From positions 31,000-94,999 of the forward strand of contig AZLU01000162.1 of assembly GCA_002224055.1 (NCBI GenBank): a DNA stretch of 64,000 bases. Direction: 5' to 3'. The first letter of the stretch is position 1; each line of letters begins with the position of its first letter. A program made the position numbers and the translations under genes. The notes beneath the pieces are model-generated. The model searched no databases, was not told the DNA's origin, and saw only the letters and a program-made list of their open reading frames with translations. Of this stretch, positions 48,488 through 60,852 are shown piece after piece. This DNA is from Pezizomycotina sp. ARF18. Taxonomy: Eukaryota; Ascomycota.

Positions 48488-51400
48488 TTATTCCTCGTCA
48501 GAATCATCATCTGCTTGACGCTTCTTCTCCATCGTCGCCTTGACGTACTCGGCCGCCCTAGCCTTTACGTTCTCCACCGCCTTCTTGTCACCGTTATTCT
48601 CCTCGTAGGCCAACCACTTCTTGAAGAAAACCTAGCATTCTTGCCCGACAGCTTATTCTTATCTGCTAATGCCCTGGGGAACAACCTCCTCGCCGTCTCC
48701 TTATCACCGTCTGAATCCGCCGCCTGCTTGATTTCCGTGTCGATGTACACGTTCCACAGGTCCGACCGCTTTGGGTACGCGTCGAGCAGCTTTTCGAATA
48801 CCGTCCGCCCCTTTTCAGCGTTGCCGGCTTTGTACTCCAGCTGGGCGAATTTCAGCGTCAGGTCGACGTGCAGCCGCTTGTCCTGGATGCTTTGCATGGC
48901 ACGGGGGAGGAGTTTTCTGGCGTCTTCGGCGCGGGAACGGTCCATAAGGAAGGAGGCGTAGTTGGACCATACTCGAGGTGACTGGGAGAATTTTTTGACG
49001 AGGCGCTGGAAAGCTTCGTCTGCTTTCTGTAGGTAGGTACAAAATAAGAAATCAGTATGCTATTATTAAATAACTTCATTATAATATATATTTTGGGAGC
49101 GAAGAATAGAACGTTTTTGAAACGTACCTCTATCTTCCCACTCTGAATATAGATACTACAGAGCTTCTCGTAGACCGTCTGCGCATCATTGTACTGGATC
49201 GCCCTCTGGAGTATGGACTCCATCGCTTCTTCCGTGCCGAAGGAGTTCTCGAGGTTGAGCATGGCGATCCAGATGTTCAGCTTCTCCTCTTCCTCCCTGA
49301 TGTGATCGTCTTGAGCGCCCTCTCGGATATCGCGCGGGCGGTGTCCGTCTGGCCCTGCTGTACTTCGTACGCCATGTAGCTCACCCATAGGTGCGATGAG
49401 CTGGGCTTGGCCAGGAGCAGGCGCTCGTAGTCGCTGCTGGTCTGCGGTTCGCGGGTGTTAAGCTCGTTCGTCCGGTCTTCTTTGATTTCCGTGCGTCTCC
49501 GCTTCTTTTTCTTCTTGGAGTCTTCGTCGTCGCCGTCGGGTTCCGATTCGGAGTCTGAAGGTAGGGATCTCTTTTCGAGGAAGTCGCCCGTCCAGCTGAA
49601 ACCAGCCGGCTGGAGGCCGTCATCTTCTTTGTCAAAAAGACTGGGTTCCGCCCCTTCGTTATCACCTTTTCCGTTCAGGTCATGCTGGTATCGCCTTCAG
49701 CGTCGCGGGTGAGGGGAACTCCGCCGTCTTCTTCATCAGAACCGTCAATGTCCATATCTGTTGCAGCATCGAGTTTCCGAAAGTACGAAGCCTTCAAGCC
49801 AAAGTCGACTCTGGCCTTGTTGCGGTTGATTCTCAAGATTTTAGCTTTGACCCGATCACCCTCCGCGTATAGTTCTGCCGTTTTTTTCGTCGAACTGTCC
49901 GCAAGCTCAGACTTGTGACACAAGCCGCTGACATTGTTTGATCCATCAATGACAATAAAAACTCCGTAATCTGCGACTTTGCGAACGTGAGCGTCGACGA
50001 TCTGACCTTTCTTGAAATCGGCCAAGGTAGGTTTCGCTTTGCCCTCTATGACACTCTTCTTCAAGGACATGGACACCTGCTTGGTATTTGCGTCGACGGA
50101 GACGATTTTTCCCGTCACGAGCTGGTCGACCGAGAACCCAGCTTTCCAGTCCTTCACAAACTCGTCCGTCAGGTCTGCAATCCTGACCCTAGCGGACACT
50201 AAGCCGCCAAGGTGAACATAGACGCCAGTATCGGCCACATTCGTAATAAACCCACGCCGAACATCGCCGACTTTGAGATCATCCACCGACATAATTTCGG
50301 GATCCTGAACTGACGCAGAAGAGTTTAAAACCCTCGACGGTCTCGTCGAGAACCGGATACGCTTGTTGGACTTGTCTGCTTCCAGGACACAGGCAGATAT
50401 TACGCTACCTTTAACGAATTTGTTCGGGTTCGCCAGCTTAAAATCGTCCGCCATGTCCACAAGGCTTATCGTACCGGAAACCGCATCGCTAACCTGAACA
50501 GATACTTTACTGTCCGTCACCTTGGTGACGCGGACAGGGCAGACTACTCCGGTCGTTATATTGTCCCAGGCTGCGATGCTTTTCTCCTTCGCGGCGAGGT
50601 CTAGTTTATTGTTAGATGCGTCGACCTTGAGAACTTTGCATTGCATTGCAGAGCCGATCGGGAAATGAGACTCGAGCGGTTTAGTTCCATGGCGTTGTTC
50701 GACGCATCGAGGACATGGACGCGGCCTCGTACAGAGGGCGAGACGTTGACCCAGAGGCCTTCGTTGGCAATGTTGTTCACAAACGTAGTGACCACATCAC
50801 CGGACTTGAGATCTCCTATGGACAGGAGCTCAGCGTCCGGAGCAGCTACGTCGCCTGGTTTGGAGGTAAGTTCGTATACGACATCCTTACAGCCGTTCTG
50901 TGTGTTATCGGAAGATACTTGTGGTTTTTGAAGTCGTGCACTCGATAATCTTGACATCGAGGATGTCGCCAGGTTTGAACCCTTGCTTCTGCAGTGGTTT
51001 TTCTTGTTTTTGATGCTTTCCCAGCTATCGAAAACTTGCGAGACATCAATGCGAGCTTTGATGTTGTCGGCGAGCTCAACGTTTAGCTGCGTATCCTTTA
51101 CCGAGGCTATTCTTGCCTTGGTAATCTTTCCAAAAACATATTCGTCGCAGATTTCGTTACGCCATCGACAGGATTTATGCTCTGGCGAGAGACTATTGGC
51201 ACCTCTCTGTTGGTAGCAGGCTTAGCCTTTTCCAATTCTGCCGGAGCTTTAAAGAAAGTGAGAACTGTCCCTGATCGGCGTATACACCGGCTACAAAGCC
51301 CTTGAAAGTTTGTAAGCGGGTGTAGCCACAGTCCACATTGCTAGCAACTTCTTGAGGAAGAGCTTTCCTAGGAAGGAAACCGGTCACTCCAGCGGCGAAT

Positions 51401-54002
51401 TCGACGAAGATACCAGTGTGACTGATGTTCTTCACGAAACCGACGGCGGAATCTCCAACTTTGAGCTTGGTAATGTCTTGGATGAGCTTATCCGCCTTCG
51501 CAGCTTCGACAAGACTTGGCTTGTTGCTGAGAGTTATCGACCTCTTCTGGTCGTGCTTCTTGAGAACCACAAGTCCCGAGAGGGTCTGTCCAGCGCGAAG
51601 TCTCTTGAACTGAGAGAAGCTCTTTTCTTTGGACCCATCGGCAAGATGACTCATAGCTAAGTGCCCTTTGAGTTTGCTACCTTCCAGCTCCAAGGTCAGG
51701 TCATCCTGCGATTTTTCGATGATTTTACCTGAGACAATTGTACCGATTCCCAAGTCTTTAAAGGCTGCCTGCTTTTCGCTTCCGAACGAGCTCGGATCCT
51801 TGCAGCTCACTTTCATCTCCCTTTTTTCTGCATCTACTGAGGTGACAGAGACGTTGACAACCTGGCCTTCCCGGAAATGTTCCCGTGGATCTTTGATGTA
51901 TGCCTCGCTCATCTCTGCGACGGGCAGGAATGCACGGACGCTACCGTAAAAGCGAACCATTGCTCCAGAGGGGAAGATCTTTACAAGAGTTCCGGACATC
52001 TTATGCCGAGTTTTACACCCTCGTAAGAAGTGATGATCGGCGCCTCCGAGTTTACAAGCGATTTCTTGAGAGTCAGGCGTATCCGCCGCCTAACTAGATC
52101 GTTCACCAGCACCCTGCAAGTAACCTTCGCTCCTTCTCTGAATTTCTTCTCCGGGTGAGTCAATTTGGTATCGGAGAGATGCGTTTCAGGAACATGGCCG
52201 ACGACGCCTTCGGCCAACGTTATCAGGACGCCGTTGCCTAAGACCTTCTTGATGACGCCCTGGACGACTTCTCCGACGGGGACGTCCTCGGACCGGAGGA
52301 AAGTTGAGCCAACACTTGCTCTTCCATCGAAGCCTGGAACATCCCTCGAACGCGTTGTACCCGGTAATTCTTGCTCTATGTTTACTCGAGATCTTGTACG
52401 GCCCAATGCTATCGGAGATTGTCTCGACCTTCTGGTCGCTTACTCGCGATATATGAACGAACGCAAGCACATCTGGGACTCCAACATCCAAGAATAGGCC
52501 CGTGCCTGAGAGAACCTTCGAGACCTTAGCTGATTCCATAATTTTGCCGATTGGGAGAATATCTACTGGCATTTCTCCCGACTTTACTGTCAACGCTTCC
52601 AGTGACATAGTGTGCGGGAGCAAAGACACTGCAACTTTCTTCGGGCCAGAGGCTGGAAAGGTGCTGATGATACGACCGGTGATTTTCTTGCCGATGCTGA
52701 ATTTCTTAGAAAGCTCCGAGCCAACAAGGGTTCCGGAATGAAGCAACTCTACCGTGACATCCAGCATACCCATGATCTTACCAACAAGTCCAATTTCGCG
52801 GACTTCGGTAATGAGCCATTCTGCCAAAGTTCCGGGCAAAAAAGAGTTGATCGTTGGAGCTTCAGACAAGCTCTGCGACGCATTGTTGTTCTTACCAGCA
52901 CCCTTTGAGAAATCCGACGAAAGTTTGATAACTTTTCCATCGCTTGCCGTGCCTAGGACGAGGCAGAGGAAGACTTGGCCTTCAACAACCTCGGACTTTG
53001 GTACTCCAATGAACTTGGAGCCCATGAAACCGGTTACGCCTTCGATTCCCAGGTCCATTACTAAGCCCTGGTCTTCAACACTCTTAACGGACGCCTGAAC
53101 AGTGTTGCCTTTGATGAGGTCGGCTGTGGACAGGCCAGAGTTTGCCAGCCGTGGAAGCAAACTAAGTTCGATATGCTTTTTCGATTTCGACCCGAGTTTA
53201 GCGTCACCGACAGATGTCGACTCGGTAACGTAAGCTCGAAGCCATTGTCCGACTTTAACCATCCTCGCAGCATCTACGGCAGCTGATTGTGTCGGGTCAG
53301 GTTTTTCCGAAGATTCTTCCTCTTTCGACAACGAATCATCCTCGTCTTCTTCGGCATTTACCAAATCCTCCAATTTCTCTGTGAAGAGATCAGATATCGA
53401 GGTAATCGGTACGAAGCCTGTCAGGTTGTTGGGTATTGCCAATGCAATATCCGTAAGGTTGATTTGTGTAACGGTACCGAGGACAATTGCACCTGGATTG
53501 AGTCGCTGCGAGAGAGGTTAGCTCAGAATTCAGTAATAGGTTCAATCGAAGGTAGAATTCTTACCTTGTAGGAAAGCCCTTCTATCCTAACTTGGTTCTC
53601 GTCATCTTCATCTTTGTCTCTGTACTTTGATTTATCCTTCGAGCAAGGTTTGTGTTCTGTCTTTGTGCGCTTCTTCTTTTTCGACTGATCCTCGCCACCA
53701 CCTGCGTCCGCTTTAGCTCCGGTTTCGAAGAGGACGTCCCGTGCGGCTTCGTTGACAGCTTCTTTATACTCAATTGGGGTCAGCGCAGATGCACCGCCTC
53801 TCGGGAAAGCCTTTTCTTCCTTTTTGGGAGCTTTTAGCGTCGAAACGGCAAGCGGTTTAATGTCGTCGTCCTTGCCAGCGTCGCTTTGTTTTCCTTTCTT
53901 ATGATCAGACGATTTTGTCGGCTTGTGACGCTTCGTCGTTTCAGTCGATTGAACTGCAGAAGCACCATTGGCATCTCCGTGTTTTCGTTTCGAAGGCGCC
54001 AT
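48488..54002 (-). CDS. RRP5: rRNA biogenesis protein Rrp5 (frames broken)
   Basis: Nucleolar factor needed for both 18S and 5.8S rRNA processing in the early pre-ribosome. The start MAPSKRKHGDANGASAVQST at 54002 leads a basic Lys-rich N-terminus to VRIEGLSYK. Intron 1 (53506-53564) follows. About a dozen S1 RNA-binding repeats can be read, for example LKVGDVRRGFITNVADTGVY and FKKGQIVDAHVRKVADYGVF. An acidic/basic linker near 49.5 kb reads SDSESEPDGDDEDSKKKKK. Then come TPR/HAT-type repeats (SSSHLWVSYMAYEVQQGQTD; LVKKFSQSPRVWSNYASFL). A second intron is at 49027-49127. The C-terminus ends VKATMEKKRQADDDSDEE with stop at 48488-48490. At least seven frame slips occur between otherwise colinear segments. 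Confidence 0.93.
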
Positions 54003-54376
54003 AGTTTATTTGCGTCTAATGCAAGAAAAGAACGTTTTTTCTTGTTCGTTCGTGAGAACGAGGTATTTGCTGCGACTTGAAGTTTTGTCGAACTTTTTTT
54101 TCTTTTCTCTATTCTTTTTTTTTTTTAGCGTATAAAATTTTTCTCCGCGCTCATCCAACCTTATACTCGGCAGAGCCTCAAATTTGCTTGGCGCGCTTAA
54201 ATTTATTGGGCCGGTGAGCAAAACAGCGAAGCGATCCGTTTTTTGTATCATCGCCGCGACTTTCTCCAGATGACGATCATCCACCGCTGGGTTCCTCGAA
54301 AGGCCCTTACAACAACACCAACAACTTAAATTTCTTGTAGCGTTTTATCTTCTATATACAAGTCCTCATTATATTA
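54003..54376. promoter_or_regulatory. Shared divergent promoter, RRP5 / MoxR-like gene
   Basis: 374 bases between divergent start codons, with poly(T) of about 13 near 54115 and no coding signal. It is compact enough to act on both genes. Confidence 0.5.
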
Positions 54377-55796
54377 ATGCAGTTAGTCGATCTAGTGCAT
54401 CGGCTGCAGGACTCTGAGCTCGCGGTTCTCGTCTCGTTTATAGCTGGGGAGCATTGTATCATTACAGCGGAAGAGAGCCAGCTGGACTTGCTAGAGGATG
54501 CTCTCGAAACGGTTCGCACAGATATCATTTATTCCCCATGTATTATTCACTGCGCAAAGAAGTTTGCTGATTTGCATCTAAACAGTCGACGTCCGCGATC
54601 TTCGGCTTACAGAATGCCACCGTAACGGTACATTGCGACGGAGCATCCCTTGACGACGTTGTGGAATCTATGCTTATCGATTGCGAGCCGGAGGATATCT
54701 ACGAGGACGAGAAACGCAAAGCGTCCGTCGGATCGGCATCTACAGTCAGGAGACGTTCCGTGCGACTTCCGAACGAGCTGCATCGGCGGATCGCCAATAT
54801 CGTGATATGCCGAGATCTAGATCTAGCAACGAATCTAGTGCAAATTCAGATACTGGAGGTATCACCTCCCGTTTCCCTTTCTTGGAGCCAACATTGACGG
54901 AGTGAAAGTACAGATCGCTAACAATGTCTCCAGCTGATCCGTACTAAACGTATTTTCTCCAAGAAATCGGTGCACTCTGCGCCGGAAAATTTCTTAATCA
55001 TAGCATTGCTGCAGAAACAGTCTTCGAGAGCTAAGCTGAACCATCATTTGGTATAATAGACTTTCACCAAATCACTTGCTATTTTGGTGTTGCTCGGTTC
55101 GCAGCTAATTGAGGCAAAATATAGTCGGATTACTTCTTTTTCAGTCACAAGCACGAAGAAGAGCAGGACGACGCCGATTCCAGCTCATATACCTCAGAGT
55201 CACTGTCGTCCGTGGTGATCCGAAAACCTCAAGGCAATTCAAGTAATCAAGCCTTAGTTCCGCCGAAGGTAATCTATCAACGTAAAATTTCACATGCTGT
55301 AGAAATTATAGTTAATAATGGCGTTTCTATTTGAGAATAGTTACTCAAGGAGCTTTCTACGAAGGCAAAGGCTATTTCAATTACCGCGGAAATGAAGCGT
55401 TACGTGTCCGACGTCATTGTATTCTTACGGATGCATAGGGCTGTAGCAGGTGGTGTCAGTGCTCTTGCTACTAAGTATTTCGAGCTTATGATCAAGTAAG
55501 TAACGAATAAAAAAATTTTTTTAAACCCATGAAGTCATCCCATGCACACTTTTACTTACAGGTTTTTACCCTATAGGTGTCTCTGCCCTCTCCACGGGCA
55601 AGACTTCGTCACACCGTCCCTGGTGAACCTTGCTGCTTACAAGATATACTCTCATCGCATCGTAATTTGCACCTCAGAGCAGGATAGAAGCAGCATGTGG
55701 GGCAGTGACAAAGAAATGGTTGGCCAGCTGCTCGACCAGCTAACACCTGAGCTTATCATTGATTCCGTGTTAAGTGAAGTAACCCCACCTCACTGA
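54377..55796 (+). CDS. Conserved Pezizomycotina protein, MoxR/Mg-chelatase-like
   Basis: The start MQLVDLVHRLQDSELAVLVS is followed by GEHCIITAEESQLDLLEDAL. After an intron come FGLQNATVTVHCDGASLDDV and VESMLIDCEPEDIYEDEK. After further introns follow LIRTKRIFSKKSVHSAPENF and KLNHHLDF. The C-terminal part is MKRYVSDVIVFLRMHRAVAG, then CLCPLHGQDFVTPSLVNLAA, and the protein ends LIIDSVLSEVTPPH. The helical C-terminal part resembles the lid of MoxR/magnesium-chelatase I AAA proteins, and I recall similar fungal proteins annotated that way. No clear Walker A or Walker B is visible, so it is probably not an active ATPase or the label is loose. Frame slips and about four introns are present. Confidence 0.5.
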
Positions 55797-56866
55797 TAGG
55801 GACAACAAAAAATAGCTTCTTTTTCATTTGTCAAGAGTATTTAATTTTCGCCCTGGCCGACGTTGGCGACCTTTTTTTTTTTTTTTTTTCCATCCCAATT
55901 TTTTGAATGTGGTCTGAGGAATACAAGGGAAAAAACAGCTCAAGATCCCCAGTTATCAAATACATAAACCTGAAAACTCGGTCATCGATTCGCCGGGATG
56001 CAGAACATACCTACATACATACTTTTCGGCGGCCGGGGTAGAGGACAACAAAAGGGTCCATGCACAACCCGAAAGAGCTTCGAAGATGCATTAAGCACGC
56101 GGCGTAAGGAAAAAAAAAAAAAAAAAAAAACCACACGTAGCATTGCATTATTGGGTTTTCTTCTCAAATAGGATAGGTGATGGTGAATTGGCGAATCTCT
56201 AGTCCCAAACTCCTGCACAACCTCCTTGCCTACACAATGCTTTCATAGACTGCTCTTTTTGCATGAGCTAGATAATCGGGACGAGCTTATGCTTCCTTCC
56301 TTGTACATGTACATTCTTCAATGTCTTTTTTTTTTTTTTTTGCTTTCCAGAACCAGAGTATGGCACGATTGGCATTTATAATGATATCGTATTCCAAAGT
56401 TTGATTTGTCCAAAACTCGATAAAAGATATATCGAGGGCAATGTTTATTATCGATAATGTGGGGCATCTATGTTGTCGATAATGACAGGGAAGGACGTCG
56501 ACAGGGTATAGCCAGAACGTTTTTTGTAATACCACGTATAGCTGGAAGATTTCATTGTGATACAGCGCACCTGCATTAAGTAGGTTAAAGAAAAAAAAAT
56601 TTTTATTTCCTTTCTCTTTTTATCGAAGTAAGCTATCGAATCATCGCGAATTAAGCAACACAGCGCTTTCTTTCCTCATTGAAGTACTCAAGACCACATA
56701 AGGCTATGATAGGCCTATTTTCGAAGATCTAAATGATATGAATGTACTAACGAGTGAATATTCATAGCTGTAAATCATAAATATGCAATAAATTCATTTT
56801 AATTGCTGATCAAAAAGAATGAAAGTAAAAACAACAACTTTGAACAATTCAAGAGTACTCCATAGC
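55797..56866. other. Convergent intergenic interval
   Basis: T-run near 55873, A-run near 56111 and T-run near 56326. AT-rich with no coding signal. Confidence 0.6.
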
Positions 56867-58153
56867 TCATACCCTTAAGCACGCTTCCGACGTCCAGACC
56901 AAGCTTCCCAAAATCCAACCTTCTCCTTGAACCCCAAGCCAAACCCTTCGCACCCTGCCAATCCTGGCCAACGCTTCTGCCACCTTATCGTCCAACGGGC
57001 TTGTATCTTTGTCCATCGTGCTATTGCCGTTTGCCACCTTATCACGTAGCATCGACGTCTCTGTGATTGTCTCGCTGCTGGAACTCGATCCCAACCCATC
57101 AACTCCACCTTTCGACGGTCTCGTCGCGGTAGAAGTTATCGTCTCCCCGATCCTTACTTTGATCGTATGCGTGGACTCGCCCAGCAAACGCCACAAGAAA
57201 GTAAGATATGCCACCGGTATCGGCGTAGTTATACTCGCAGGCATGTAACGCATGGATATCGGGAATACGGAGACGCTCTTGCTGCTTCCCTCCGTGAGAG
57301 TAGATAGCGACGGTGAGAATCGAAGGAGAGCTTTCCCATTGGTAGTCGTCCTTCTGGAAACACAGCTATGATCCTATGCGGGTACTCTTCGAGGAGAGCC
57401 GCGACTGTCGTGGCGTGCTTCTTGTTGAACTGGAGAGAGACGGGCCGTGATAGCGAGTCGGATAGCACGCCAAAGGGATACGTGGCACACCTGCGATGTT
57501 CCAGGGTATGGAATAGCGAAGACAGGATCGAACCTATTGGGGAAAATAATTTATTGTATTAGAATTGCGGGCGATATTTTTTTATTTTGGGCCAAGGAAG
57601 AAGTCTCTTCTTCAGAGCAAACTTACACCGCGGCCAAGTAAAGGGCATCCAGAGGGCAGCTAAAAGTCGAAACTATGACACTACCTGCACTAGGGAGCTT
57701 CTTAAGATTCCTTGATAACGTTCTTCCCCTCCAAGTATGTTAACTGACAGGGCCAAAAGCTAAGCGGAGTGGAAACATTTGTCGGAATGAGACAGAACAT
57801 ACCCTCTCTTCACACCCTCTACCTGAATATCCACCCACCACACGCCGCATAAAATAAGCATAAACCATAGGATACCCTTCCGTAGCAAGGTACCCAATGG
57901 CAAGAATTGCAAGATGACGAAGTAGCCAATGGTTGTAGTGAGGAAGAATGGAAGTCGCAGAACGAATAAAATGATTGCGAACGGTACATGTAAAGCTCCC
58001 GTAGCAGGGCTGAGAGGAAGGAAAGGCGCAATACCAGTACCTGCGCAGATACAATTAGCACCTACTAGTATTTCTCATACACTGGGTTTGATTCATAAAT
58101 TTTCTGGGTCTTATCGCCTTACCCCGGTCTCGGTATTGGGTATATTTCTCCAT
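56867..58153 (-). CDS. LOA1: Loa1/Vps66-type lysophosphatidic acid acyltransferase (frames broken)
   Basis: Membrane acyltransferase of the PlsC superfamily; yeast Loa1 acylates lysophosphatidic acid with oleoyl-CoA at the ER and lipid droplets. The start MEKYTQYRDRG at 58153 precedes an intron. TGIAPFLPL is then followed by two hydrophobic helices (FAIILFVLRLPFFLTTTIGY and LWFMLILCGVWWVDIQV). A third exon reads LPSAGSVIVSTFSCPLDALY, and the next FDPVFAIPYPGTSQV. The glycerophosphate-binding motif FPEG is followed, after a slip, by TTTNGKALLRFSPS near 57.33 kb. The C-terminus is GRVRRVWLGVQGEG and stops at 56867-56869. At the catalytic NHX4D position the sequence reads TFSCPLD, so Phe stands where His is usual. 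Confidence 0.82.
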
Positions 58154-59145
58154 TTCAAGGTGGATAGTTCCACGCGGAACAGTCGGTCAAAAGATGTTTC
58201 CTTTTCTTCTGTAGTTTTGAGAAACTAATCTAAGGGCCAATCTTATTATATAGATATCGATGTAGGCTCTAAGAGCCCCTTCGAGTAATTCGGCGCAACT
58301 CTAGCCTGCAGCGATCGTGCAAAAAAGTCTGTTAATAGCTGGACGTGAACGTGCAAGAGTGTTCAGACAGGTGACTAGCTATCGATACGGCGCCAAAGGG
58401 TTTACCAGTTAGCATTTACAAAACTGTTTGAATAAATGGTTATAACACTCCTCCTAACTTGGAAATCCTCTAAGGAGATATTCTATACTCGGTGATTTAA
58501 ATGGGATTATATCACTTACGAGGCAATATTGTTTTTGTGATTCGCAATGTCCAGCGAAAAAGCGCGAGTAACTGGTCTTTTATTAACCTGGAAAGTGTGA
58601 AAAGCAAGATTATTAGTTCGTCTACAAGACCTCTGCGGTACAAACAACAGCAATCTTAATATGTGATATATTGGTAATAATATAGATAAGGGTGTCGAAT
58701 GAAATGTGGCTTTTTCGGTGTATTCGGAGGCTCAGGCGATTTCGAACCTCTTGGGTTCCTTATATGCAGGAACAAAGAAACCAAGCGCAAGCAATACTTA
58801 CTTACTAACGAACGTTTTCGTAGCGAGTAATGCCTAACTAGATAACACCGCTCTTTTGGTATACTTGCTACTCTACGATCACGCAGAGCTTTAGCTTAGA
58901 GGGAGAGGATGAGGAGGCGATGGATCGTGAAAAGCACTGGGCGGAATAAAGTATATGTATGTATGATGAGAGTGATATCAGATGTCTCTCTTCTTCTACG
59001 TTGAAAATTCTGCTCCTGCTCCTCCTCCTTCTTTGGATCCCTTTGCGAAGTTTTGCGATTTGTAAATTTTCATGTGAAAGAGGTTCTTGTTTTTTTGGGG
59101 GCGTTTACAGTGAGCATGAGCAGTCGCCGGCCCCAAAACCTTAAC

Positions 59146-59191
<46 letters not shown>

Positions 59192-59585
59192 TACAAAAAC
59201 TCCCCTTGCCTTATTCTAGAAGTCCGGGCCTCTCTCTCCACCTGTATAAAGCCGCACTTGATCACACTACCACGTGGCGACACGTCATTCTCGACTCGCT
59301 TTATACTTCATTAGAATACTTTGTATATATATATTTTTTTTCTTTTTTTTCCTACTCACTACTTGCTCCCTTTCCATTCCTTTCCATTCGTTCATTCTTT
59401 AGGTTCTATCCTCGTTATTTTTTTTTTTTTTTTTTCTTTTTTTTGTCCCTTGCGTTCTCGTCTACTTAACGTCTTGCATTTCATTCTCAACCGACCCAAT
59501 TCGTCGGATGTTCCTAGGACGTTCCTGGAATCGCGCGCGATCAATTCCTCGAAAGGCTGGTATCGAGCTTAGTCTTTTTTCGACG
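58154..59585. promoter_or_regulatory. Divergent interval, LOA1 / TAZ1
   Basis: About 1.4 kb between the start codons of two acyltransferase genes. It contains an AAT array at 59147-59192 and a strongly T-rich 5' UTR-like segment before tafazzin. No other gene is recognised. Confidence 0.45.
59147..59192. repeat. (AAT)15 microsatellite
   Basis: About fifteen uninterrupted AAT units upstream of the tafazzin gene. Confidence 0.95.
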
Positions 59586-60852
59586 ATGGGTCCTCGCCTT
59601 CGGCTGGCCTCCCGGCTTCAGGTTCGGTCACAATCATGGCGCTGACTGGTTTGCTATCGCGCGGGTTCCTCTTTGGGTTGAATCGGACCGAGATCAAGGG
59701 AATCGAAAATCTCACATCCATACTCGATGAACGAAAAGCTCACCCGGAGCGCATTCAGCAGGGACTACTCACGGTGAGTCTCGCTCCAAAAGCACGATGC
59801 GCGTATACCAGTCATCCGCGATATCGCTAAATATTGTTCTTGTCCGACTCTGATCGCGTATCGAGCTTAGTTTCGAATCATACTAGTGTGTGCGTATACG
59901 TACACTTCTGTTTTCTACTTAGTAGGAGGTATCGGAATTGTCACAGTCTAATCAAATCAGCGCTCTAGTTTGGACGACCCTCTGATGTGGGGCATGCTTC
60001 GATACGTTACATGTTTTCACCGCAAACCCTTCGATGGAGTCTCGGAAGTCATGATATCTGCTTCAAAACTCGGTAAGGGAATTCAGAAGTTGATCCGACT
60101 TCTTTTTTGTCAAGCAATTCTTCTCCTAATCATTCAATGTCTGTCATAGATTACGAGGCGCCTTCTTCCTAAGTGGTCAAGTCCTGCCGACTTATCGGTT
60201 ACAGCATTCCCTAAGGGTGGCATTTTTCAACCTGTAGTATCTACCGTGCTAGATCTTTTATCATGTGATACAAAGGATCTCCGACATTTAAGGCCCAAAC
60301 CGAGAGGCTTGGGCCGTCTTCGTCTACTACCGAAACACGGCGCCGGCAGCCCAGTTGGGTCCATATATTCCCGAAGGACGAACGTATCAACATCCCGATG
60401 TGCAGATGCGCTACTTCAAATGGGTGTGTCGAGGCTTATTTTGGAACCGGTTCTACCGCCAACGGTACTCCCAATATTCATATCTGGGCTACAGAATTGC
60501 ATGCACGAATCTCGAAAATTCCCACGCTTTCTTCCGCGGATTGGGAAGGATATCCTCATCGTAGTGGGGGAGCCCGTTCCTCCATCCCGATGGGATGTAG
60601 TGCGAGAGCGTTGGCGAGGCATAAAGAGAAGTGTGAGGCAGTCGGAGGAGCTGAAGGCGAACGCCTTTTACGGAAGGAGAAGAAGTGGTCTCTCTCAGGA
60701 TTGAAGTCGCGAGGATGGTGCGGGACGAAGTTGGGAAGCTGAGGCTTGCGCAAGGTTATCCGATTGAAGATCCAGGGAGCTCCCTCGCAGAATTTTACCG
60801 GCAGGAGATAGATAAGGCGAAACGGGAAGGGGTTTATGAGAAGGACGTTTAG
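59586..60852 (+). CDS. TAZ1: Tafazzin, cardiolipin-remodelling transacylase (frames broken)
   Basis: Mitochondrial phospholipid-lysophospholipid transacylase that sets the acyl composition of cardiolipin. The start MGPRLRLASRL is followed, after a slip, by IMALTGLLSRGFLFGLNRTE, a very strong family match. An intron follows LLT (about 59775). The HX4D region reads SNQISAL..LDDPLMWGML near 59.95-60.0 kb. Further conserved parts are LRWSLGSHDICF, VLPTYRLQHS, then IFPEGRTYQHPDVQMRYFKW (60.36-60.42 kb), GVSRLILEP and HESRKFPRFLPRIGKDI. The C-terminus reads AEFYRQEIDKAKREGVYEKD and stops at 60850-60852. Many single-base slips occur. The His of HX4D is read as Gln (CAA), and the spacing to the Asp is disturbed. 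Confidence 0.87.
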
